DNA of 64,000 nucleotides from Candidatus Delongbacteria bacterium (lineage in GTDB: Bacteria; CAIWAD01), in NCBI GenBank assembly GCA_041675285.1, contig JBAYTZ010000017.1, positions 19,487-83,486 of the forward strand, in the 5' to 3' direction. Shown piece by piece: positions 7,352-15,325 of this stretch. Both the position numbers and the translations under genes were made by a program. Position 1 is the stretch's first letter. Each line of letters opens with the position of its first letter. The notes beneath the pieces are model-generated. The model saw only the letters and a list, made by a program, of their open reading frames with translations. It did not search any database and had not been told where the DNA came from.

Positions 7352-8692
7352 TCAGCGCAGCAAGAGGAGCTTGCGGGTGGCGGTGCCGTGGGGACTCTGC
7401 GCCACGGCCAGGTAGAGGCCGCTGGCCCAGCTGGCGGCCTGGACGGACACCCGGTGGACGCCCGCGGGCAACGGGCCGTCCAGCAGCAGCGCCACACGCC
7501 GGCCGGCCAGGTCGTGGATGGTCAGGCGGACGGGGGCGGGTTGGTCCAGGTGCAGGACCAGCTGGGTGGCCGGGTTGAAGGGATTGGGATGCGGGGCGTC
7601 CAGCCAGAGTCCGCGGGGCCGCAGCGCCGCGGGTGCGGGCAGGTCCAGCCCGTCACAATCCAGGGCCAGGGCGCCGGCCGTCCCGCAGTCCGTGCTCCAG
7701 GCCGGCGAGCCGGGTTGGAGACGCAAGTCGCCGGCGGCGAGGTCGCAGAAGAGCGGATCGGCCGTGAGGTTGCCGCCCAGATCCGTGCCGCACCACTCGT
7801 CCCCGCCGGCGTTGCCGAACACGAGGTTGCAGCGCAGCGCGGGCGCGGCGCCGTTGCAGAACAGGGCTTCCCCGGCCGTGGAAAAGGCCAGGATGCAGGC
7901 TTCCAGCTCGGGCTGGCAGTCGTGGAGGTAGAGGGCGCCCCCCACGCTGGCGGAGTTGCCCGCCAGACTGTTGCGCAGCAGCTGCACGGCGCTTGCTCCC
8001 GTGCCCCGGCACGAAAGGGCCCCGCCCAGCCGGGCCGAATTGCCCCAGAGCTGATTGCCCTGCAGCGTGGCCGCGCAGTTCTCCAGCGCCAGGCCGCCGC
8101 CGTAGCCCGCGCCATGGCAGCTGTTGTCCAGCAGCTGGTTGTCCAGGAAGAGCGGCGCGCCGCCCTGGACGTAGACGCCGCCGCCCATCTCCGCCTGGTT
8201 GCCCGCGATGCGGTTGTTCTCCAGCCGGGCGCCGCTCTGCAGCAGGCAGACCGCCCCGCCCAGCAGGGCGTCGTTGTCCCGCAGGATGTTGCCCCGGATC
8301 AGCGGCGCGGAGTTCTCGACCCGCAGCGCGCCGCCGCAGAGGCCCGCCTCGCCCGTGGCCTCCCCGCCGCTCAGGGTAAAGCCCTCCAACATGGAGCCGG
8401 GACCTTCGCCATTCACGAAGCGCACGATGGAGCCCGCCCCCGGAGCCGTCAGAAATGTGGCCTCCGCTCCGGCCACGCTGGCCAGGCGCACGGCGCGCCC
8501 CAGGAAATCCACCGGGCCGGCGTGCGCGCCGGCGGCCACCAGAATGGTGTCGCCATCCTGGGACGACTGCATGGCTTCCTGGATGGTGGGCCAGTCCGCC
8601 GGGACCTGGCGGACCAGGGCCAGGGCGGCGCTGAGCGGACAGACCGCCAGCAGGCCGGCCAGTCGCCAAGGGGTGGGAGCTTCCAGCGCCAT
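7352..8692 (-). CDS. Secreted right-handed beta-helix protein with type IX sorting domain
   Basis: The 446-residue product has a hydrophobic N-terminal export signal, then ADWPTIQEAMQSSQDGDTIL, the classic opening of pectin-lyase-fold right-handed beta-helices. Short parallel-beta repeats follow (GGALRVENSAPLIRGN, GGGVYVQGGAPLFLDNQ, GGALYLHDCQPELE) to about residue 345, and a sorting domain occupies 360-446 (PNPFNPATQL ... TRKLLLLR). Such helices bind or cleave polysaccharides, but no pectinase catalytic residues are identifiable. GGAG is 5 nt before the ATG at 8692. A CRP-like operator lies about 55 bp upstream, and unlike its neighbours the gene has no sigma-54-like promoter. Confidence 0.87.
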   Translation of the reverse strand: MALEAPTPWRLAGLLAVCPLSAALALVRQVPADWPTIQEAMQSSQDGDTILVAAGAHAGPVDFLGRAVRLASVAGAEATFLTAPGAGSIVRFVNGEGPGSMLEGFTLSGGEATGEAGLCGGALRVENSAPLIRGNILRDNDALLGGAVCLLQSGARLENNRIAGNQAEMGGGVYVQGGAPLFLDNQLLDNSCHGAGYGGGLALENCAATLQGNQLWGNSARLGGALSCRGTGASAVQLLRNSLAGNSASVGGALYLHDCQPELEACILAFSTAGEALFCNGAAPALRCNLVFGNAGGDEWCGTDLGGNLTADPLFCDLAAGDLRLQPGSPAWSTDCGTAGALALDCDGLDLPAPAALRPRGLWLDAPHPNPFNPATQLVLHLDQPAPVRLTIHDLAGRRVALLLDGPLPAGVHRVSVQAASWASGLYLAVAQSPHGTATRKLLLLR

Positions 8693-8746
8693 GCGCACTC
8701 CAGCTGGGTTTGGGGCGGGGCGGCCCAACGTATCAATCCCCGGGCA

Positions 8747-8762
8747 TGTGAGCGGGCTCACA
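8747..8762. promoter_or_regulatory. CRP/FNR-family operator candidate (TGTGA-N6-TCACA)
   Basis: The sequence TGTGAGCGGGCTCACA has perfect TGTGA/TCACA half-sites with the N6 spacing typical of CRP-type regulators. It lies 55 bp upstream of the ATG at 8692. Whether this organism has a CRP homologue is not visible here. Confidence 0.5.
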
Positions 8763-9013
8763 GCCGGGATGTGACGAGGCTGTTCTCACTGTTCAAGATC
8801 CGACCCAATCGACTGCGGCACCGCTCTGCTCTGGTGTCAGACTAACAGATTGATGATAAATCACTTTCTCTTGACTTTGCCTGAAATTCCGCAACTCGGG
8901 CCCTCTCACTGGCCCGATTCTAGACACTTGGCCCTGGTTCAATTGCTGAAGCATAGACGGAATTCCGATCTAAGCTCGTGTTAATACTGGCACAGGGTGG
9001 AGTGCCGCGCTAC

Positions 9014-9028
9014 TGGCATGAAGCTTGC
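9014..9028 (+). promoter_or_regulatory. Sigma-54-type promoter (TGGCATG-N4-TTGC)
   Basis: TGGCATGAAGCTTGC matches the -24/-12 core with exact spacing and is the only such element upstream of the cohesin/dockerin cluster. It ends 154 nt before the ATG at 9183, implying an untranslated leader of about 140 nt, longer than for the other sigma-54-like sites. Confidence 0.5.
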
Positions 9029-9182
9029 CGCCAAGGCCACACCCATGGTGTCCTCGCCACCATGGGCGGATGCCCCGCCTTCCAGCCCCCCTGGCTTGTG
9101 GGTGTCCGTGATCCGGTTCGGCGAGCGATGCTCCCCCTTGCGGCAGTTGACTCACATCTATACTGATTTTACGGGGTTCGAC

Positions 9183-9887
9183 ATGAGTGTTCTCCAGAGG
9201 GCTTCTCTGTGCCTGTTGGTCCTGCTAGTGGCCGCTTCCGGCGCCCGGGCCCAAGCGCTGGTGCGGCTGGTCATGCCCGAGTGCGCCGAACCCTACACCA
9301 CGCTTTGGCTCGAGGTTCGGGTGGAACTGCAGCCCGGGCAGACCTTGAAATCCTACGACATCCGCATCCCCTTCGACCCCACCCAGGTCACGCTGGTGGA
9401 AGCCCAGGTCCAGCAGGGAAGCTGGTTCCAATCCGGTGGGCCGACCTTCTTCTGGCGGGACATCATCGACAACCAGCTGATCGTCAACGCCGCCATCCTG
9501 GGCCCCGGACTGCACGTCACGGGCAGCGGGATGGTGTTCCGCGTGCAGGTCCAGCTGGCGCAGCCCGCCGTGGTGGACCTCCAGGCCGCCACCCACCTGC
9601 TCTTCGACGTGAACGCCGTCGTCCTGCCCTCCCTGGAACTGCCCGCCGCGCTGCAGGCCCCCTGCACAGACCTGGGGCTGCAGATCAGCCACGATCTGGA
9701 GAATTCGCGTGCGGTGCTGGACTGGAACTCCCAGGGCTGGACGGCGGACTACCGCATCTACGGCCGCCCCAACTGGGGCGCTGCCTGGGAGCTGCTGGAC
9801 AGCACCACGACCACCGGGTGGAGTGAGCCGCTGACGGTTCCAGAGCGCCTGTACCAGGTGCGCGCGCGCTTCACGGACGGACGCTGA
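9183..9887 (+). CDS. Secreted stand-alone cohesin-like protein with FN3-like tail
   Basis: The 234-residue product has a signal peptide (1-23, ending SGARA). It then has a cohesin-type beta-sandwich (about 25-155) with the hallmark KSYDIRIPFDPTQVTLVEA followed by QQGSWF, and an FN3-like module (about 165-234) ending at the C-terminus. There is no sorting domain or anchor, so it should be a soluble exported cohesin. Cohesins bind dockerins in cellulosomes, and four dockerin-like modules are encoded just downstream. ATG at 9183 with a weak GGGG site; the signal peptide fixes the start. Only 32 nt separate it from the next gene, so they are probably co-transcribed. Confidence 0.72.
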   Translation: MSVLQRASLCLLVLLVAASGARAQALVRLVMPECAEPYTTLWLEVRVELQPGQTLKSYDIRIPFDPTQVTLVEAQVQQGSWFQSGGPTFFWRDIIDNQLIVNAAILGPGLHVTGSGMVFRVQVQLAQPAVVDLQAATHLLFDVNAVVLPSLELPAALQAPCTDLGLQISHDLENSRAVLDWNSQGWTADYRIYGRPNWGAAWELLDSTTTTGWSEPLTVPERLYQVRARFTDGR

Positions 9888-9919
9888 GCGCTGATTCCAC
9901 AACCGAAAGGGACCCTCGC

Positions 9920-11986
9920 ATGACCACACGGCACGGTTGTGACACGCAGTTCCGAACCGCCCTGCTGGCGGTTTTCCTGTTGGCCGGCGGAGCCCGGGCC
10001 GAGCACACACTGGTCCTGGGACCGGACACCACCCTGGGTCTCTGGTCGGTCTGGGAGACCGGCGTGAACGAGTACTTGCTGACGGTGAGCCTGCAGCCCG
10101 ACGGCGGGCCCGGCACGCCCCTGCGCCTCTACAACGTGGAGTTCAGCTGGGACGCCGGCCGCCTGCAGCCCGTGGGCGGACCCGGCGCCGGGGACCTGTT
10201 CGCCGGCCAGCCGGACAGCTGGTTCGGCCACTTCGACGTGGGCGCCACTCGCACGGTGACCCAGACCCTGCTGGGCGAGACCGCCGGCGTGACCCCGACG
10301 GGGAGCGTGCTGCTGTTCAGCCAGCTCTTCCACGCCATCGATCCGGCTGGCGGCAGCGGGCTGATTCAGCTGGACGGGGCGACCCTGCGCGGCCCGAACA
10401 ACGAGATGGTGCCCGTGCTGGCCACGGACGAAGTCAACCTGAGCCTGGACGTGCAGGCGCCCCAGGGCTACACCTTCGACATCCAGGCCCTGAACCCCGC
10501 CGGCAACCAGGCCTGGAGCGCCCAGCCCCTGGTGGCCAGCGCCCTGGTTCCGGGGGACGGCAGTCTGGCCGGCTGGATCCTGAGCGAGTCCGCCACCCTG
10601 CCGGCCAACCCCAGCCCGGCTTGGACGGCGCCGCCGGCACCTACCAGCTGGACGCTCTCCGCCGGGGACGGACTCAAGACCGTGCGGGCCTTCCTGCGGG
10701 ACAGCTACGGCAACCGCACGACCCTCAGCGACGCCATCAGCCTGGACACCCAGGCGCCGCTGTATCACGTGACCCAGTTGCAGGCCCGCCCGCGCCACCA
10801 GGGTTGCCTTGTGACCTGGAACAACCCCGTGGCGCCGGACTTCCACGCCGTCCGCCTCTATCGGCGCGGCTGGTCCGACGACGGGCTCTCGCGCTATCCC
10901 GAGTACGACGACATCGACCCCATGTCCACCTATCCCGAAACGGAGGCCGCGGCCCTGGCGGCGGGCTTCGTCCTGGTCTACCAGGGCGACGGCCAGTCCT
11001 GGCTGGATCCCGTGACCCCGCGCGACGTCCAGCGCTATGTGGCCTTCTGCGTGGATCTGGCGGGCAACGTGGGTCCCGGCGACGCCACGGCCCGGGATCG
11101 CAGCACCAACTATCTGCTGGGGGACACGCGCACGCCCTGGGACGGCACCGTGCACGTCCAGGACCTGGTGCGCCTGGCCGGCGCCTACAGCACGCTGGCG
11201 GGCGATCCGGCCTACGACCCCCAGCTCGACTTCGGCCCCACGGACGACAACAGCCGCGAGGGCATCCCGCTCACGGACAACCGCGTGGGCTTCGAGGACC
11301 TGATGATCTTCGCCATGAACTACGGGCCCTTCGGACCGGCCCTGGGCTGCCGGCGCGGCGATCCAGGCGCCGCCCGAACCGACTCGCCGACCCGCCTGCT
11401 GCTGGAACCCCGGGAGGGCGGCCTGGCCCTGCGGCTGGAGCCTGCCGGCGAGTGGCTGGGCCTGCACCTGGTGCTGTGCTGGGAGGGCGGGTCCGTGCTG
11501 GTGCCGAGGGACGTGGCCGGCGAGGCCGTGATCCGGCAGTCCACACCGGGACGCCTGCTGCTGGACCGCGTCCTGCTGCCCGGCGAAGACGGCGCGGCCC
11601 GGCTGGCGACGCTGGACTTCTCCGCCGGCATCCCCGCCGGACTACGGGTGGCCGAGTTCGAACTGCGGGACGGCGCCAATCAGCCCCTGGCCATCCAGAA
11701 CGACGCGGGTCCGGAGCGGCCGGCGGCCCTGGTCTTCCAGGGGGCCTGCCCCAATCCATTCAATCCCGAGACCCTGCTGCGCTTCACCCTGCCGGAGACG
11801 GCGGAGGTGAGCGTCACCGTCTACAACACGCTGGGGCAGACCGTCCGGCGGCTGGAGGCGGGGCGGCTGGAGCCCGGCGCGCACGCCCTGCGCCTGTCCG
11901 GCGACGGGCTGGCCAGCGGAGTCTATCTGCTGGAGTTGCAGGCAGGCGCCGCGACGCGCCTGGAGCGGGCGCTGCTGGTGCGCTGA
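9920..11986 (+). CDS. Secreted cohesin-FN3-dockerin-like protein with sorting domain
   Basis: The 688-residue product has a signal peptide (1-27) and an N-terminal cohesin-like domain (about 30-170, with LRLYNVEFSWDAGRLQPV). Ig/FN3 modules occupy about 175-395. A dockerin-like region (about 397-473) reads NYLLGD..WDGTVHVQDLVRLAGAY and, after an insertion, NRVGFEDLMIFAMNYG: two Asp-rich loop-helix units. A sorting domain (about 600-688; PNPFNPETLL ... GVYLLELQAG) ends the protein. Carrying both cohesin and dockerin modules would let the protein be a link in a chain or mesh. This is the shortest of the four multidomain proteins and lacks an N-terminal enzyme-like or beta-helix domain. Confidence 0.75.
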   Translation: MTTRHGCDTQFRTALLAVFLLAGGARAEHTLVLGPDTTLGLWSVWETGVNEYLLTVSLQPDGGPGTPLRLYNVEFSWDAGRLQPVGGPGAGDLFAGQPDSWFGHFDVGATRTVTQTLLGETAGVTPTGSVLLFSQLFHAIDPAGGSGLIQLDGATLRGPNNEMVPVLATDEVNLSLDVQAPQGYTFDIQALNPAGNQAWSAQPLVASALVPGDGSLAGWILSESATLPANPSPAWTAPPAPTSWTLSAGDGLKTVRAFLRDSYGNRTTLSDAISLDTQAPLYHVTQLQARPRHQGCLVTWNNPVAPDFHAVRLYRRGWSDDGLSRYPEYDDIDPMSTYPETEAAALAAGFVLVYQGDGQSWLDPVTPRDVQRYVAFCVDLAGNVGPGDATARDRSTNYLLGDTRTPWDGTVHVQDLVRLAGAYSTLAGDPAYDPQLDFGPTDDNSREGIPLTDNRVGFEDLMIFAMNYGPFGPALGCRRGDPGAARTDSPTRLLLEPREGGLALRLEPAGEWLGLHLVLCWEGGSVLVPRDVAGEAVIRQSTPGRLLLDRVLLPGEDGAARLATLDFSAGIPAGLRVAEFELRDGANQPLAIQNDAGPERPAALVFQGACPNPFNPETLLRFTLPETAEVSVTVYNTLGQTVRRLEAGRLEPGAHALRLSGDGLASGVYLLELQAGAATRLERALLVR

Positions 11987-12081
11987 GCGCGCCTGAGACG
12001 TGACACAACGAGACACAGATCCAACACGACCCGGCCCCGTTTCCCCCCGACGGAACCGGATCCAAACGCAGAGAGGACCCC

Positions 12082-15000
12082 ATGCACACACGTAGCCTCT
12101 TGACTCTGGGAATCCTGCTCGGCCTGGGCGCCAGTGCGACCAGCTGGGCGGCCCCCCAACCCGCTTCGCGCTTCGGCGACGAGCTGCCGGCCCCCGTGGT
12201 GCTCAAGGGCGGCGGCCTGGCCAGCGACGCCTTCGGCGATCCCAATGACTTCGGTGCCGCACTGGCAGCGGGCGCCGACTACCTGGTTCGCGCCCAGGCG
12301 GACGTCACGGAAGACAACGCGGGCAACGGCAGCCTGGACAGCGATCCGGACGACGCGGGCTGGGATTGGTTCGGCGTGGCGCCCGTGTTCCAGCACAGCG
12401 CGGCCACCAGCCCCAAGAACACCATGGGCGAGACTGCCCAGGGCTTGCTGAAGGCCTGGGAGATCGATCCGCAACCCACCTACGCCACCGCGCTGGCGGA
12501 CGTGGCCGACTACATGATCGCCGTGGGACCGGCCGTGGTGCGTTCCGCCAGCGACGTCATCTTCCTGCTGGATTACGCGCCGCACGCCGCCAATCCGGCG
12601 GCCTGCCGCAGCGCGGCCCAGGCCATTTGGCAACACCACTTGACCACGCACGGCAGCGCCACAGTCTTTGCCGAAGCTCTGCGCGACGAGCGAGGCATCA
12701 CCCAAGGCTATCCCAACGGCATCATCGGTTGGGACCTGGGGGGCTGGGCCGTGGCCGTGCAGAAGCTGCACGAGGCGTTGGGTGGCTATGCGGCGGACGC
12801 CGACGCCATCGCCGAAGTGATGTGGCAGGACTCCTTCAACCTGAACCCCGGCCTCTTCCAGCCCGCCAACGCCACCTGGAGGGATTACGACGGCTACGCC
12901 GAAGTGCGCACCTGGTGGTATACCCTGGGCATCACGGGATTGATCGATGCCTTCGCCGCCACCGGGACCCACACGGAGATGCTGCCCACCCTGCAGATGA
13001 TCCTCCTCGAGTGCATCTACCCGGATGGTGCCTTCAGCTTCTGCTACGGCGCCACGCCGCTGGCCGACGACCGTGACTGGCAGACCACGGGCTACGCGCT
13101 GACCACCCTGGGCACCCGGCTGAGCGGCATGGGCGACCAGATCGCCGATGCGGCGCATTGGTTGGCCTCCCAGCAGGACGCCAGCGGGGCCTTCCTCTAC
13201 AGCGACAACAGCCACTACCCCAGCGTGGTGGCGCAGTGCGTGGCGGGCATGGCCCAGAGCAGCGTCTACATGGTTCACCAGGAGCCGCTCTACGACCACC
13301 TGGCCGTGGACAACGGCGCGCCGCACACCGATCAGGTCACCACCAACTATCGTCTGGGCGCAGGCAGTCTGGCCTATCGCGCGCTGACGGTCTTCGTGGA
13401 CTACGATCCCGCCGTGCTGGCCCCCGTGGCCATCACCCCGGTCTGGTCCCCGGATCCGGGCAACGACACTTTCCAGCACAACCTGGCCTTCAGTCCCAAC
13501 GGACACCTGGAAATCACCATCGCCATCCTGGGCCCGACGCCCGGCGTGAGCGGCGCGGTGCCCAGCCTGTTCACCATCACCTGGGACGGCCTGAGCGAGG
13601 ACGTCAATCCCGGCACGGCCGTGCACATCGCCCAGGTGGTGATGCGCGACCCGTTGAACCAGGACATCTTCTGCGGCCATGGCGCGGACGTGGAGATCGA
13701 CGTGGACGACAGCGTGCCCACGCTGGACGCCACCACGGCGGCCCTGGAATGCGTCAACGACGATTTCGACGTGGACTTCAGCGCCGGCGACAACGTGGCG
13801 CTGGACTACATCGAGTACTCGCTGAACGGCGGCGCCAGTTGGCTGCCGGCGGTTCTCGGCTTGAGCGGCCCCGCGGCCACGCCCAGCTACACCGTGCCGG
13901 TTTCCTCGATGGGCGACGGCGACTATTCGATCATCTTCCGGAGCTGGGACGCGGTGGGCTACGTGTCCGATCCCACCGACCCGATTGAATTCCACATCGA
14001 CCACAGCGCGCCCTCGGCGGCCACGGGCCTGACGGCCATGCCGCGCGACCACTCCGTCCGTCTGACCTGGACGGCGGGCAGCGAGCTGGACGGCTACAAG
14101 CTGTTCCGCGCCAAGCGCGCCGCCGCTTATCCCTATCCCGCCGGACGCCCCGGCCTGTCCGCCTGGCCCGCCGACTACACGCAGATCGACGTGCTGGGCG
14201 CCGGCGTCACCGTCTATGACGACGACGACTTCCCCACGGACACCTATGCCAGCCGCGGCATCTACGACTACGTGCTGGTCTCCACCGACTGCGTCAACGC
14301 GGACGCCGCCAGCACCCCCGCCAGCGCCACCAACTATTTCCTGGGCGACTGGGCCATCGACGGGAGCCCCAGCCCGGTGTACGGCAGCTACGACGGCTTC
14401 GTCTGCTTCCCGGACCTGCAGGTCCTGGGCAACCAGTACGGCAACCTCTCCAGCGCGGCCAATGAAGAGATGGACGTGGCCCCCACCCACAACATGGGGC
14501 GCTTTGGCCTGCCCGGCCCCGACGGCCGGCTGAACTTCGAAGACCTGATCATCCTGGCCATGAACTACCGCCTGTGCGGCACCAGCCCGCTGCTGCAGAT
14601 CCGCCGCGGCGAGGAAGCCGGCCGCCTGGCCGACGCCGCCGGCCTGCGCCTGGCGGGAACGGGCGCCCTGCGCCAGCTGCTGCCCGACGGCAGCCTGCTG
14701 GGCCTGAGCGCGCAACTGCAGACGGAAGCCGAGTTGCTCTCCGCCACCAGCACCCAGGGCACGGTCCTCTTCTACCGCACGGCCACGGGCTGGACGGTGG
14801 ACGTGGTGGGCCTGAACGAGCTGCTGGGCTCCGACAGCGTGATCCAGCTGGTCTTCGACCGCGACGCCGCGGTCAGCCTGGTTTCCGCCGAAGGCCGCAA
14901 TGAGTCCAACGGCGTGCTGGCGCTGACCGGTTCGACGGACGAGGCGCCCGCGCAGCCCGCGGTGTTCGCCCTCTCCCCCAACCATCCCAACCCCTTCAAC

Positions 15001-15222
15001 CCGGTGACGACCATCCGCTACAGCCTGGCCACGGACGGCCCGGTGCGGATCCGCGTCTTCAACGGCCTGGGCCAGCAGGTGGCCCTGTTGCAGGACGGCC
15101 CCCAGAGCGCTGGCGCCCACGAGCTGAGCTTCGACGGCTCGGCCCTGGCCAGCGGCCTCTACATCTGTCGCCTGGAAGCCCAGGGCTTCACTGCGCAGCA
15201 GAAAATGATGCTGGTGAAATAG
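12082..15222 (+). CDS. Secreted alpha-toroid protein with cohesin-like, dockerin-like and sorting domains
   Basis: The 1046-residue product has a signal peptide (1-24). Residues about 30-420 resemble an alpha/alpha toroid (terpenoid cyclase / prenyltransferase-type repeats: GETAQGLLKAWE, TWWYTLGITGLIDAF, WQTTGYALTTLG, AAHWLASQQDASGAFLY). A cohesin-like domain follows (about 420-545; RALTVFVDYDPAVLAP), then Ig and FN3 modules (545-750), a dockerin-like region (751-833; NYFLGD ... LNFEDLIILAMNY) and a sorting domain (about 960-1046, PNPFNPVTTI). The toroid fold occurs in polysaccharide lyases and alpha-2-macroglobulin-like proteins; catalytic residues are not assignable. ATG at 12082 after GAGAGGA. 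The 95-nt gap upstream shows no terminator. Confidence 0.75.
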   Translation: MHTRSLLTLGILLGLGASATSWAAPQPASRFGDELPAPVVLKGGGLASDAFGDPNDFGAALAAGADYLVRAQADVTEDNAGNGSLDSDPDDAGWDWFGVAPVFQHSAATSPKNTMGETAQGLLKAWEIDPQPTYATALADVADYMIAVGPAVVRSASDVIFLLDYAPHAANPAACRSAAQAIWQHHLTTHGSATVFAEALRDERGITQGYPNGIIGWDLGGWAVAVQKLHEALGGYAADADAIAEVMWQDSFNLNPGLFQPANATWRDYDGYAEVRTWWYTLGITGLIDAFAATGTHTEMLPTLQMILLECIYPDGAFSFCYGATPLADDRDWQTTGYALTTLGTRLSGMGDQIADAAHWLASQQDASGAFLYSDNSHYPSVVAQCVAGMAQSSVYMVHQEPLYDHLAVDNGAPHTDQVTTNYRLGAGSLAYRALTVFVDYDPAVLAPVAITPVWSPDPGNDTFQHNLAFSPNGHLEITIAILGPTPGVSGAVPSLFTITWDGLSEDVNPGTAVHIAQVVMRDPLNQDIFCGHGADVEIDVDDSVPTLDATTAALECVNDDFDVDFSAGDNVALDYIEYSLNGGASWLPAVLGLSGPAATPSYTVPVSSMGDGDYSIIFRSWDAVGYVSDPTDPIEFHIDHSAPSAATGLTAMPRDHSVRLTWTAGSELDGYKLFRAKRAAAYPYPAGRPGLSAWPADYTQIDVLGAGVTVYDDDDFPTDTYASRGIYDYVLVSTDCVNADAASTPASATNYFLGDWAIDGSPSPVYGSYDGFVCFPDLQVLGNQYGNLSSAANEEMDVAPTHNMGRFGLPGPDGRLNFEDLIILAMNYRLCGTSPLLQIRRGEEAGRLADAAGLRLAGTGALRQLLPDGSLLGLSAQLQTEAELLSATSTQGTVLFYRTATGWTVDVVGLNELLGSDSVIQLVFDRDAAVSLVSAEGRNESNGVLALTGSTDEAPAQPAVFALSPNHPNPFNPVTTIRYSLATDGPVRIRVFNGLGQQVALLQDGPQSAGAHELSFDGSALASGLYICRLEAQGFTAQQKMMLVK

Positions 15223-15234
15223 TCCGAGAAGGGT

Positions 15235-15268
15235 GGCCGGCCGGAGTCCGTCACGACTCCGGCCGGCC
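15235..15268 (+). terminator. Strong hairpin after the alpha-toroid gene
   Basis: A perfect 14-bp stem (GGCCGGCCGGAGTC and its complement) with a 6-nt loop starts 13 nt past the stop at 15222. There is no T-run, so it may instead stabilise the upstream mRNA within an operon. Confidence 0.6.
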
Positions 15269-15325
15269 GGGTCACCACGCGGCGCCGCATTTCCCCGCCG
15301 GGCCGCGCGACAACAGGAGCATGTG

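Larger units (their letters stand above)
8693..9182. other. Divergent regulatory region, 490 bases, no gene
   Basis: This separates the minus-strand beta-helix gene from the plus-strand cohesin cluster. It holds a CRP-like palindrome near the minus-strand gene (8747-8762) and a sigma-54-like promoter facing the cluster (9014-9028). Part of it is A/T-richer than the surroundings (about 8840-8990). No convincing coding frame is seen. Confidence 0.7.

Noticed and set aside
8997..9182. N-terminal extension of the first cohesin gene upstream of 9183
   Set aside because: The extension would run through the sigma-54-like promoter and bury the signal peptide; the ATG at 9183 starts exactly at a signal sequence.
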